Below the pieces are notes generated by a model, which saw only the letters and a list, made by a program, of their open reading frames with translations, searched no databases and was not told where the DNA came from. DNA of 64,000 nucleotides from the NCBI RefSeq assembly GCF_020171625.1, contig NZ_JAIUZY010000013.1, forward strand, positions 1 through 64,000, given 5' to 3'. Shown here piece by piece: positions 1 to 7,444 of this stretch. The translations under genes were made by a program, and so were the position numbers. The stretch is from Salipiger bermudensis. Its GTDB lineage: Bacteria; Pseudomonadota; Alphaproteobacteria; Rhodobacterales; Rhodobacteraceae. How positions within the stretch are numbered: the first letter of the stretch is position 1; every line of letters begins with the position of its first letter.

Positions 1-27
1 ATCGTGCCGGAGACGCTGGCGGGATAA
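1..27 (+). CDS. Possible 3' end of an upstream gene
   Basis: Reading from base 1 in frame 1 gives eight sense codons (IVPETLAG) and then TAA at 25-27. This could be the carboxy end of a plus-strand gene entering from the left and converging on dxs. Eight codons are too few to identify a family, and the frame could be open by chance. Confidence 0.2.
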   Translation: MVPETLAG

Positions 28-303
28 AAGCGGGTTGGGTCAGACATGGGTCTCTGAGCTGTTGGGCAGGGGAGGGACGCAGCGCCCTGTCGCAACGGAG
101 GTTCGTCTGGAAGGGGAAGTAGGGGGCTCTGCCCCCTCTTGGCGCTGTGCGCCAATTCACCCCCGAGGTATTTTTGAACCAAAGAAGCCAGGAGCGCTGC
201 GCCCGCATCTTCTCTTCGTCAAAAATACTCCCGCCGGAGGCGTCCGAGGGGGCAGCTCTCGCGAGGCCGGGCGTGGGCGCGGCTGCGTCCAATGCGCCTT
301 GGG
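28..303. other. Non-coding gap downstream of dxs
   Basis: No credible gene lies here. The left part shows nothing recognisable. The right part (about 121-243) is one full copy of the dispersed intergenic repeat described separately. I see no classical intrinsic terminator for dxs, although the repeat's own hairpin could serve. Confidence 0.5.
121..243. repeat. Dispersed intergenic repeat, copy 1 (full length)
   Basis: The copy begins with a GC hairpin (GGGGGCTCTGCCCCCTC), continues through a second small hairpin (GGCGCTGTGCGCC) to TTCACCCCCGAGGTATTTTT, and ends with AAAAATACTCCCGCCGGAGG. GAGGTATTTTTGA near 164-177 and TCAAAAATACTCC near 219-231 are inverted partners, so the element can fold into one long imperfect stem. 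Related copies lie at 22124-22187 and 55951-56073, with a right half at 63548-63609. Confidence 0.75.
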
Positions 304-2229
304 TCAGGCTTTGCGGCTGAGGAGGTCGACCCCGAGGGTGGTGAGGACCTTTTCCTCGATGTGCCGCGCATCGAGGCCGGCGCTTTCGTACATGTCGTCG
401 GGGCTGGCGTGGTCGATGAACGTGTCCGGCAGCACCATGGAGCGGAACTTGAGCCCGTGGTCGAACACACCCTCGTCGGAGAGCAGCTGCGCCACGTGGC
501 TGCCGAAGCCGCCAACCGCGCCTTCCTCGATGGTGATCAGGGCTTCGTGCTCCGCCGCGAGCCGCAGGATCAGGTCGCGGTCGAGCGGCTTGGCGAAGCG
601 GGCATCGGCGACGGTGGGCGTGATGCCCCGGGCCGAGAGCTTCTCGCAGGCCTTGCGGACCTCGCCGAGACGGGTCCCGAAGCTCAGGAGCGCCACGCGC
701 TTGCCCTCGGAGACGATGCGGCCGCGCCCGATCTCGAGGATCTCGCCGGCCTCGGGCATCTCGACCCCCTCGCCCTCGCCGCGCGGGTAGCGGAAGGCGA
801 TGGGGCCCTCTTCATGGGCGGCGGCGGTGGCCACCATGTGCTTGAGCTCGGCCTCGTCGGCGGCGGCCATCACCACCATGCCCGGCAGGTTGGCCATGAA
901 GGCGATGTCATAGGCGCCGGCATGGGTGGCGCCGTCCGCCCCGACAAGCCCGGCACGGTCGATGGCAAAGCGCACCGGCAGGCGCTGGATCGCCACGTCA
1001 TGCACTACCTGATCGTAGCCGCGCTGCAGGAAGGTCGAGTACATGGCGCAGAACGGCTTCATGCCGCCCGCCGCGAGACCGGCGGCGAAGGTCACGCCGT
1101 GCTGCTCGGCGATGCCCACGTCGAACACCCGCGAGGGGTAGCGCTCGGCCATCAGGTCGAGACCGGTGCCGTCGGGCATGGCGGCGGTCACCGCGCAGAT
1201 GCGGCTGTCCTCGGCGGCGAGGCGGGTCAGCTCCTTGGCGAAGACCTTGGTATAGGCCGGCGCGTTGGAGGGGGCCTTCTTCTGCTCGCCGGTGGCGACG
1301 TCGAACTTGGCGCGGGCGTGGCCGCGATCGGCGGACTCCTCCGCCGGGCCGTAACCCTTGCCCTTCTTCGTCAGCACGTGCAGCAGGATCGGCTTGCTGG
1401 CGCGGGCGCGCACCATGCGCAGCACCGGCAGCAGCTGGTGCAGGTCGTGGCCGTCGAGCGGGCCGAGATAGTCGAACCCCAGCTCCTCGAACAGCGTGCC
1501 CCCCACGGTCATGCCCTTGAGCATCTCCTTGGCGCGCTTGGCGCCCTCGCGGAACGGCGGCGGCAGCAGCGAGACCGCGCCCTTGGCGGCGGCCTTGAGG
1601 TCCTGAAACGGCTCCTCGGCATAGAGCCGCGACAGGTAGGACGACATCGCCCCGGTGGGCGGCGCGATGGACATCTCGTTGTCGTTGAGGATGACGATCA
1701 GCCGCTTGCCGAGATGGCCCGCGTTGTTCATCGCCTCGAAGGCCATGCCGGCGCTCATCGCGCCGTCGCCGATCACCGCGATGGCATCGCCCGTGCCGGT
1801 GTCGCAGACGCCGCCGAGATCGCGTGCCACGGCAAAGCCGAGCGCGGCGGAGATCGAGGTCGAGCTGTGGCCGGCGCCGAACGGATCGTAGGGCGACTCG
1901 GAGCGCTTGGTGAAGCCCGACAGCCCGCCCTTCTTGCGCAGCGTGCGGATGCGGTCGCGGCGTCCGGTCAGGATCTTGTGGGGGTAAGCCTGGTGCGAGA
2001 CGTCCCAGATCACCTTGTCGCGCGGCGTGTCGAACACCGCGTGCAGCGCCACGGTCAGCTCGACCACGCCGAGGCCCGCGCCGAGATGGCCGCCGGTCTC
2101 GGAGACCGCGGCGATGGTCTCGTGGCGCAGCTCGTGGGCGATCTGCTCGAGCTCGGCATCGGAGAAGCGCTTGAGATCGGCGGGCGAGCTCACCCGGTCG
2201 AGAAGCGGCGTTTGGGGGCTGTCAGACAT
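304..2229 (-). CDS. dxs: 1-deoxy-D-xylulose-5-phosphate synthase
   Basis: Thiamine-diphosphate enzyme that condenses pyruvate and glyceraldehyde 3-phosphate to DXP, the first step of the MEP isoprenoid pathway in the cytoplasm. The 641-aa product has the family's usual length. Visible features are the catalytic histidine segment [17 protein letters not shown] near residue 45, the ThDP/Mg motif GDGAMSAG followed by LNDNEMSI, and the [13 protein letters not shown] segment with the catalytic glutamate near residue 365. I chose the ATG at 2229, preceded by AGGGACAGG, over a GTG at 2244 that directly abuts the ispA stop. It is the last gene of the run petP-petR-HDAC-xseB-ispA-dxs, and dxs next to ispA and xseB is a common arrangement. 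Its product feeds the prenyl synthase encoded next door. Confidence 0.95.
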   Translation of the reverse strand: MSDSPQTPLLDRVSSPADLKRFSDAELEQIAHELRHETIAAVSETGGHLGAGLGVVELTVALHAVFDTPRDKVIWDVSHQAYPHKILTGRRDRIRTLRKKGGLSGFTKRSESPYDPFGAGHSSTSISAALGFAVARDLGGVCDTGTGDAIAVIGDGAMSAGMAFEAMNNAGHLGKRLIVILNDNEMSIAPPTGAMSSYLSRLYAEEPFQDLKAAAKGAVSLLPPPFREGAKRAKEMLKGMTVGGTLFEELGFDYLGPLDGHDLHQLLPVLRMVRARASKPILLHVLTKKGKGYGPAEESADRGHARAKFDVATGEQKKAPSNAPAYTKVFAKELTRLAAEDSRICAVTAAMPDGTGLDLMAERYPSRVFDVGIAEQHGVTFAAGLAAGGMKPFCAMYSTFLQRGYDQVVHDVAIQRLPVRFAIDRAGLVGADGATHAGAYDIAFMANLPGMVVMAAADEAELKHMVATAAAHEEGPIAFRYPRGEGEGVEMPEAGEILEIGRGRIVSEGKRVALLSFGTRLGEVRKACEKLSARGITPTVADARFAKPLDRDLILRLAAEHEALITIEEGAVGGFGSHVAQLLSDEGVFDHGLKFRSMVLPDTFIDHASPDDMYESAGLDARHIEEKVLTTLGVDLLSRKA

Positions 2230-2244
2230 CCTGTCCCTCGACAC

Positions 2245-3114
2245 TCAGTTCCGGCGGGAGATAACGAAGCGGGCGGCCTCCCGCAAGGCGTCGGCCCGGT
2301 GACCATACGGAGATAGCGCGTCGCAGGCCTCGGTCACGAGTGACGCGGCGCGCGTTCTGGCGCCATCGAGGCCGAGCAGCGACACGAAGGTCGCCTTGCC
2401 GCGCCCGGCATCCTTGCCCACCGCCTTGCCGACGGTTGCGGCGTCACCCTCGACATCGAGGATGTCGTCGGCGATCTGGAAGGCGAGGCCGAGGCGCTCG
2501 GCATAGGCGGTGAGCGGCGTGGCATCGGCCTGCGCCAGCCGCGCGCCGGCCTCGGCCGACCAGACGATGAGCGCGCCGGTCTTGCCGGCCTGCAATGCGG
2601 TGATCTGCTCCAGCGTGAGCGGCGTGTCTGCGCGCTCGGCGGCCATGTCGAGCGCCTGTCCCAGCACCATGCCGCGGACACCGGCGGCGCGGGCGAGGCT
2701 CAGGCCCAGATCGGCGCGCACCAGCGGGTCGGGGTGGCAGCGCGGGTCCGCGACCATCTCGAAGCTCAGCGCCTGCAACGCATCGCCCGCCAGGACGGCG
2801 GTGGCCTCGTTCCATTTGCGGTGCACCGTGGGCAGGCCGCGGCGCAGATCGTCATCGTCCATGCAGGGAAGGTCGTCGTGCACGAGGCTGTAGGCGTGAA
2901 TCGCCTCGATGGCGCAGGCCGGCCAGAGGGCGCGCTCCGGCGCCACGTCGTGCAGCCGGGCCGTCTCGAGCACCAGCCAGCCGCGCAGCCCCTTGCCACC
3001 GGCGGTGGCGTAGCGCATCGCGTGCAGCACCGGCAGGTCGGCGGCGTCGCTCAGGACGTGATCGAAATGGGCGGCGACGGCGCGGGCGCCGGCCTCGAGG
3101 CTGTCACGGAACAT
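2245..3114 (-). CDS. ispA: Polyprenyl synthetase (farnesyl/geranylgeranyl diphosphate synthase)
   Basis: Class I trans-prenyltransferase that elongates DMAPP with IPP to farnesyl diphosphate, or possibly geranylgeranyl diphosphate. The product is 289 aa, normal for IspA. The first aspartate-rich motif is in SLVHDDLPCMDDDDLRRG near residue 85 and the second is QIADDILDVEGD near residue 215, with a GKT segment between them. Two extra residues inside the first motif (DDLPCMDDDD) are typical of bacterial short-chain synthases. It starts 6 bp after the xseB stop and ends just before dxs, so it is cotranscribed with both. Chain length cannot be fixed from sequence alone. Confidence 0.93.
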   Translation of the reverse strand: MFRDSLEAGARAVAAHFDHVLSDAADLPVLHAMRYATAGGKGLRGWLVLETARLHDVAPERALWPACAIEAIHAYSLVHDDLPCMDDDDLRRGLPTVHRKWNEATAVLAGDALQALSFEMVADPRCHPDPLVRADLGLSLARAAGVRGMVLGQALDMAAERADTPLTLEQITALQAGKTGALIVWSAEAGARLAQADATPLTAYAERLGLAFQIADDILDVEGDAATVGKAVGKDAGRGKATFVSLLGLDGARTRAASLVTEACDALSPYGHRADALREAARFVISRRN

Positions 3115-3120
3115 CGGGGG

Positions 3121-3363
3121 TCAGAGACCTTCGGCGGCCTTCAGCCCGGCGGGCTGGCCTTCGGCATCGAGGGTGATCTGAGCGACCTTCTCCTCGGCTT
3201 CCTTGAGCTTGGTCTCGCAGCGCGCCTTGAGCTTGGCGCCGCGTTCGTAGAGCGCGATCGACTGCTCCAGCGGCACCTCGCCGCGTTCTAGCTGGCCCAC
3301 CACCTGCTCGAGCTCGGCCATGGCCTGTTCGAATGTCATCTCCTCGACGGGCGTGTCGCTCAT
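3121..3363 (-). CDS. xseB: Exodeoxyribonuclease VII small subunit
   Basis: Small subunit of the single-strand-specific exonuclease VII, which pairs with XseA (not in this window). The 80-aa product is all helical, with the conserved core FEQAMAELEQVVGQLERGEV and ERGAKLKARCETKLKEAEEKV. The start codon overlaps the stop of the upstream deacetylase-fold gene (ATGA), implying translational coupling. xseB upstream of ispA-dxs is a widespread conserved arrangement. Confidence 0.95.
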   Translation of the reverse strand: MSDTPVEEMTFEQAMAELEQVVGQLERGEVPLEQSIALYERGAKLKARCETKLKEAEEKVAQITLDAEGQPAGLKAAEGL

Positions 3364-4286
3364 TTTCCTGCCTCGATCAGTTCTTCCACATGGGCGCGGG
3401 CCGAGCCGGCCAGCGCGGCGAGATCATAGCCGCCTTCCAGCACCGAGACCACCCGCCCCTCGCATTGATCGGCGGCGATCCGGCAAAGCTCGCGCGTCAG
3501 CCAGGCGAAATCCTGATCCTTCCACTTCAGCTGTGCCAGCGGATCGTCCTGATGGGCGTCGAAGCCGGCCGAGATTACGATCAGGTCGGGGCGGAAGTCC
3601 CGCAGACGGGGCAGGGCCTGCTCGGTGTAGGCGCGATACATCTCGGTGCCGCCGCTGCCGGGGGCGAGGGGCAGGTTGAGCACGTTGTCATGTGCGCCGC
3701 GTTCGGTCGCCGCACCGGTGCCGGGCCAGAGCGGATATTGCTGCGACGAGATGAACAGCGCGCGCGGCTCGTCCCAGAGCAGGTCCTGCGTTCCGTTGCC
3801 GTGATGCACGTCGAAATCCACCACCGCGACGCGCTCGAGCCCGTGGTGATCGAGCGCGTATTTCGCCGCCAGCGCGGCGTTGCCGAAGAGGCAAAAGCCC
3901 ATCGGGGTCTCGCGCTCGGCATGGTGGCCCGGGGGCCGGGTGGCGCAGAAGGCGTTGCGCACCTCGCGCGACATCACCGCGTCGACGGCGCGGATCGCGG
4001 CCCCGGCGCCCCGGCGCGCCGCCATCATCGAGCCCGGCGACATCCATGTGTCGCCATCGAGCGCGATCTCGCCCTCGGCGGGTTCGGCGCCGGCGATGCG
4101 CGCGATGTAGGCCTGCGGATGCACCCGCGCGAGATCCTCGTCGCTCGCCGGCGGTGCGCTCAGACGCAGGAGGTGGAGCGGGGCCAGCGCGTGCAGCACA
4201 TGCTCGAGCCGGGCCACCTGCTCGGGGTGGCCCTCGGGCGTGACATGCTCGAGGCAGTCGGCATGGCTGATCAGTGCCGTGGTCAT
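3360..4286 (-). CDS. Histone deacetylase family protein (acetylpolyamine amidohydrolase-like)
   Basis: Zinc amidohydrolase of the arginase/deacetylase fold that removes acyl groups from amines such as acetylpolyamines or acetyl-lysine; the true substrate is unknown. The 308-aa product keeps the active site: RPPGHHAE (tandem histidines), VAVVDFDVHHGNGTQ (zinc Asp and His), ISAGFDAHQDDPLAQL (second zinc Asp) and the terminal catalytic tyrosine in LEGGYDL. I chose the ATG at 4286 because GGAGG lies 6 bases upstream; an in-frame extension to 4343 lacks support. It sits 84 bp after petR and overlaps xseB by 4 bp. This neighbour set recurs in the family, but no functional tie to DNA repair or isoprenoids is obvious. 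Confidence 0.88.
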   Translation of the reverse strand: MTTALISHADCLEHVTPEGHPEQVARLEHVLHALAPLHLLRLSAPPASDEDLARVHPQAYIARIAGAEPAEGEIALDGDTWMSPGSMMAARRGAGAAIRAVDAVMSREVRNAFCATRPPGHHAERETPMGFCLFGNAALAAKYALDHHGLERVAVVDFDVHHGNGTQDLLWDEPRALFISSQQYPLWPGTGAATERGAHDNVLNLPLAPGSGGTEMYRAYTEQALPRLRDFRPDLIVISAGFDAHQDDPLAQLKWKDQDFAWLTRELCRIAADQCEGRVVSVLEGGYDLAALAGSARAHVEELIEAGK

Positions 4287-4370
4287 GACGGATCCTCCCT
4301 CATCGGTCCGGGCCACCAGACCGCGATTGGCCGGCAGGAACAAGGTGCGAATTGCAGCGCTGGCGGCGGC

Positions 4371-5072
4371 TCAGTCGGGCGCCAGCATGTAGCCCGCGCC
4401 GCGCACGGTCTGCAGGTAGCGCGGCTGCTTGGGGTCGGTCTCGATCTTTCGGCGCAGGCGGGTGATCTGCACGTCGACCGCGCGCTCCTGCGCCTGCCCC
4501 TTGTCGCGGCCCAGTTCCTCGACCAGCTGGGTCCGGCTCAGCGCCTCGCCCGGGCGGGCCGAGAAGATCCGCATCAGCTGGCTCTCGGTGGCGGTGAGGC
4601 GCACGAGGTCTTCGCCCTTCCACATCTCGCCGCGCTCGATGTCGTAGCGGATGGGGCCGAGGCCGATGAGCTTGGGCACGGTGGTCTCGGACGGGGCCTC
4701 GGGCATCCGCCGCAGGATGGCATTGATGCGCAGCAAGAGCTCCTTCGGCTCGAACGGCTTAGCGAGGTAGTCGTCGGCCCCGGCTTCGAGCCCCTTGATG
4801 CGGTCCTCGGTCTCGCCGCGTGCGGTGAGCAGCATGATCGGCGTGCTCGAGGTCTCGCGGATCGCCCCGGTGAGCGAGATGCCGTCCTCGCCGGGCATCA
4901 TCACGTCGAGCACGATCATGTCGAATTCGAGCCCGGTGAGCAGGCGGCGGGCATGGGCGGCATCGCGCGCGGCGCTGACAAGGAAGCCGTGGCGCATCAG
5001 GAACTTCTGCAGCAGGCCGCGGATGCGTTCGTCGTCGTCGACGATCAGGATGTGGGCATCGGGATCGCTCAT
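4371..5072 (-). CDS. petR: OmpR-family response regulator PetR
   Basis: DNA-binding response regulator of 233 aa. The receiver domain (residues about 7-120) has the acidic pair DDDE, the phospho-accepting Asp in IVLDVMMPGEDG near residue 55, the Thr in MLLTARGE and the Lys in DYLAKPFEP. The C-terminal winged helix (about 140-230) ends in RLRRKIETDP and TVRGAGYML. The family name rests on its pairing with a MarR-type gene, the petPR arrangement described upstream of the cytochrome bc1 operon in Rhodobacter capsulatus. Its start overlaps the petP stop by 4 bp. No petABC genes and no sensor kinase are within the window on this side, so regulation of bc1 is inferred from the family. Confidence 0.85.
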   Translation of the reverse strand: MSDPDAHILIVDDDERIRGLLQKFLMRHGFLVSAARDAAHARRLLTGLEFDMIVLDVMMPGEDGISLTGAIRETSSTPIMLLTARGETEDRIKGLEAGADDYLAKPFEPKELLLRINAILRRMPEAPSETTVPKLIGLGPIRYDIERGEMWKGEDLVRLTATESQLMRIFSARPGEALSRTQLVEELGRDKGQAQERAVDVQITRLRRKIETDPKQPRYLQTVRGAGYMLAPD

Positions 5073-5581
5073 CCTCGGGCCTCGCGCAGGCCGGAGTAGT
5101 GACGGCGCATCTCGGGGTCCATCATCGCCTCGAGCACCCTGCGGAACCCGGCAACGGCCTCGGGGCCGGCCTGCCGGTAGGCGGCGCGCATCCGCGCCCG
5201 CTGCGCTTCGGACAGCTGGTGCTCAAGCGCCGCGCCGGCCTCGGTCAGGTGTAGGTGCCGCTCGCGCTTGTCGGCGCGGCCGACCCGGCTTTCGACCAGC
5301 CCGTCCTCGATCAGGGTGCGCAGCACGCGGTTGAGCGACTGCTTGGTGACCCCGAGGATCGACAGCAGGTTGTTGACCGTGGTGCCGGGCGCGATGTGGA
5401 TGAAGTGGATGGCGCGGTGATGTGCGCGACCGTATTGCAGGCCCTGCAGGATGCGGTCGGGATCGGCGGTAAACGCCCGGTACGCAAAGAACATCGCCTC
5501 GATGCCCTGCCGGAGCTGTTCGTCGGTGAGATAGAGCAGCAGTTCGCCGCCATGTCCCTGACTGCCCGGTCCGTCCGCCAT
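5069..5581 (-). CDS. petP: MarR-family transcriptional regulator PetP
   Basis: Winged-helix MarR regulator of 170 aa. The recognition region reads TTVNNLLSILGVTKQSLNRV, followed by the wing DGLVESRVGRADKRERHLHLT, which is the MarR signature. It is the first gene of the petP-petR-HDAC-xseB-ispA-dxs run and overlaps petR by ATGA. A GAGGGGC ribosome site precedes the ATG. The divergent 165-bp gap to ilvE contains several inverted repeats, including an 8-bp-arm palindrome at 5683-5701, a plausible place for autoregulation. The petP assignment depends on the partner gene. Confidence 0.83.
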   Translation of the reverse strand: MADGPGSQGHGGELLLYLTDEQLRQGIEAMFFAYRAFTADPDRILQGLQYGRAHHRAIHFIHIAPGTTVNNLLSILGVTKQSLNRVLRTLIEDGLVESRVGRADKRERHLHLTEAGAALEHQLSEAQRARMRAAYRQAGPEAVAGFRRVLEAMMDPEMRRHYSGLREARG

Positions 5582-5682
5582 TGCTGCCCCTCTTTCGTCT
5601 TCCGTCTTTTGCCGCAGTTTAAGTCAGCCTTGTTGACATTCCAATAGCAAACTGGTAGCGAGTCGCAGTTTTTCCGCAATTA

Positions 5683-5701
5683 TATGTCCGCATCGGACAT
5701 A
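5683..5701. promoter_or_regulatory. Palindrome between petP and ilvE (candidate operator)
   Basis: TATGTCCG at 5683-5690 and CGGACATA at 5694-5701 form perfect 8-bp arms around a 3-bp centre. The site lies 46 bp before the ilvE ATG and about 100 bp upstream of petP. Further upstream, GTCA/TGAC arms occur at 5623-5637. Size and symmetry suit a dimeric repressor. Which protein binds is unknown; PetP is one candidate. Confidence 0.5.
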
Positions 5702-5746
5702 ACCTGCGCAACAAATGAAAAAACAACGCCGAGAAGGAGACCCGCT

Positions 5747-6616
5747 ATGGAAGGTGCGTATGACGACCGCGACGGTAAGATCTGGCTCGATGGGCAGATG
5801 GTGGAGTGGCGCGATGCGAAGGTACACGTCCTGACCCATGCGCTGCATTACGCGAGCTCGGTCTTCGAGGGCGAGCGGGCCTATAACGGCAAGATCTTCC
5901 TTGGCCACGCCCATTCCGAGCGCCTGATCGCCTCGGCGAATATGCTCGATTTCGAGATCCCCTACAGCGCCGACGAGATCGACGCGATCAAGGCCGAGGT
6001 GCTCAAGGTCAACGGGTTCACCAATGCCTATGTGCGGGCGGTGGCGTGGCGCGGTGCGGGCCCGGACATGGGTGTCGCCTCGTCGCGCAACCCGGTGCAG
6101 CTTGCCGTGGCGGCCTGGGAGTGGGGCAACTACTATGGTGACGCCAAGACCAAGGGCGCCAAGCTCGACATCGCCAAGTGGAAGCGCCCGTCGCCCGAGA
6201 CCATCCCGGTGCACGCCAAGGCGGCCGGCCTCTACATGATCTGCACCATGTCCAAGCACGCCGCCGAGGCAAAGGGCTGCTCGGACGCGCTGTTCATGGA
6301 TTACCGCGGCTACGTGGCCGAGGCGACCGGCGCCAACATCTTCTTCGTGAAGGATGGCGAGGTGCACACGCCGCTGGCCGACTGCTTCCTCAACGGCCTG
6401 ACCCGGCAGACGGTGATCCGGCTGCTGAAGGAAAAGGGCATCACCGTGCACGAGCGCCACATCATGCCCGAGGAGCTTGAGGGCTTCGAGCAGTGCTGGC
6501 TCACCGGCACCGCCGCCGAGGTCACCCCGGTGGGGCAGATCGGCGATTACACCTTCGAGGTCGGCGCGCTGACCCTCGACATCGCCGAGACCTACGAGAC
6601 GCTGGTGCGCAGCTGA
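5747..6616 (+). CDS. ilvE: Branched-chain amino acid aminotransferase
   Basis: Fold-type IV PLP aminotransferase that interconverts leucine, isoleucine and valine with their 2-oxo acids. The product from the ATG at 5747, preceded by GAGAAGGAGA, is 289 aa, normal for the family. The early segment HALHYASSVFEGERAYNG is characteristic, the Schiff-base lysine is in PVHAKAAGLYMI near residue 159, and the phosphate-binding stretch EATGANIFFVKDG follows. Upstream in-frame codons back to 5684 overlap the palindrome and are unlikely to be translated. It stands alone and divergent from petP. The C-terminus lies 26 bp before a terminator-like hairpin. Confidence 0.94.
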   Translation: MEGAYDDRDGKIWLDGQMVEWRDAKVHVLTHALHYASSVFEGERAYNGKIFLGHAHSERLIASANMLDFEIPYSADEIDAIKAEVLKVNGFTNAYVRAVAWRGAGPDMGVASSRNPVQLAVAAWEWGNYYGDAKTKGAKLDIAKWKRPSPETIPVHAKAAGLYMICTMSKHAAEAKGCSDALFMDYRGYVAEATGANIFFVKDGEVHTPLADCFLNGLTRQTVIRLLKEKGITVHERHIMPEELEGFEQCWLTGTAAEVTPVGQIGDYTFEVGALTLDIAETYETLVRS

Positions 6617-6642
6617 GGCTGACATTACGTGTATGAGACAGG

Positions 6643-6674
6643 GCACCCCGTGGCTGACGCCGCGGGGTGCTTTG
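6643..6674 (+). terminator. Probable rho-independent terminator after ilvE
   Basis: GCACCCCG at 6643-6650 pairs with CGGGGTGC at 6663-6670, and the second arm is followed by TTTGTGTT. The T tract is interrupted, so strength is uncertain. Confidence 0.6.
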
Positions 6675-6700
6675 TGTTCCGGGGGAGGGGGCTAAGGCTG

Positions 6701-6886
6701 GTCGCCCGACTGCGCGGAACCAAGGCCGAAGGCCGCCGCGCCATCGCCGGCCCGCCCCGACGGGCTGGCGATCTGGTGACGCAAGAGCCGCTTGTTGGGG
6801 GTCTTCGGATCTGGCCGGGATAAATCGAGAGGTTCAAAGCGCAGATCGCCACCCAGCGGGCCGGCGATGGCGCGGCGGCGCCCCGG
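6701..6886. repeat. ~187-bp intergenic repeat, unit A
   Basis: It opens with GTCGCCCGACTGCGCGGAAC and ends in CGATGGCGCGGCGGCGCCCCGG. Within it GCCATCGCCGGCCCG and CGGGCCGGCGATGGC are inverted partners about 100 bp apart, so a single strand can form a long stem. The internal landmark GGGGGTCTTCGGATCTGG is shared with unit B and the partial unit. Confidence 0.8.
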
Positions 6887-6939
6887 GCCGCGCTGGTTCG
6901 CTGTATCGGGTCGGGAAAGGCACGTGCGCCACCGTAGGC

Positions 6940-7032
6940 GCGCCACGGCGATTTGGTGACGCAAGCGCGGCGTGTCGGGGTTCTTCGGATCTGGCTGTGA
7001 TACGTTGAGGGACAAGGCTCAGATCGCCGCGC
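6940..7032. repeat. Partial repeat unit between units A and B
   Basis: It shares GGCGATTTGGTGACGCAAG, then GTTCTTCGGATCTGGCTG and CAGATCGCCGCGCC with units A and B, but lacks their first third and is more diverged. The array order is therefore full, partial, full. Confidence 0.65.
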
Positions 7033-7076
7033 CTTGGTCTGGCGGTGCCGACTTGAATACCTCTGTCCGTCGTTTC

Positions 7077-7263
7077 GTCGCCCGACTGCGCGGAACCAAG
7101 GCCGAAGGCCGCCGCGCCATCGCCGGCCCGCCCGGACGGGCTGGCGATTTGGTTGGGCTAGGCGCTGCGTGTTGGGGGTCTTCGGATCTGGCTGGGATAA
7201 ATCGAAAGGTTCGACGCGCAGATCGCCACCCCGCGGGCCGGCGATGGCGCAGCGGCGTCCCGG
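7077..7263. repeat. ~187-bp intergenic repeat, unit B
   Basis: Second full copy of unit A, starting with the same GTCGCCCGACTGCGCGGAAC and ending GGCGATGGCGCAGCGGCG. Only scattered substitutions separate the two, including GATTTGG for GATCTGG. The same inverted partners are retained, which implies recent duplication or selection on the fold. Confidence 0.8.
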
Positions 7264-7444
7264 ACGCTCAGGGGCTGCGAGGCCGACACACGGTTTTCAC
7301 AGACCTACCCCTATTGGCAGGGGCGACGGCTCGCACCGCGATGAGCGCCCCCACAACCCTCCCTGACGTTAACCGGCATACCAGCGCTTGAACGCCCCGC
7401 GCCTTGGTGTCACCCTGCCGCGCAAAGATAGTGACGAGGCAGCT

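Larger units (their letters stand above)
6675..7444. other. Long non-coding stretch between ilvE and amn
   Basis: About 770 bp with no credible gene. Open frames here have no recognisable domains and run through repeated DNA. The stretch is built mainly from two near-identical ~187-bp units (6701-6886 and 7077-7263) and a partial third (about 6940-7032). The last ~130 bp before amn should hold its promoter, but I cannot assign boxes. Confidence 0.7.

Noticed and set aside
292-2316. A 674-codon plus-strand frame opposite dxs
   Set aside because: It is a shadow of dxs with His/Arg/Gly-rich, domain-free translation.
6675-7387. Small proteins encoded in the repeat region
   Set aside because: Open frames there repeat with the DNA unit, lack ribosome sites and have no shared domain. 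The region is better read as non-coding repeats.
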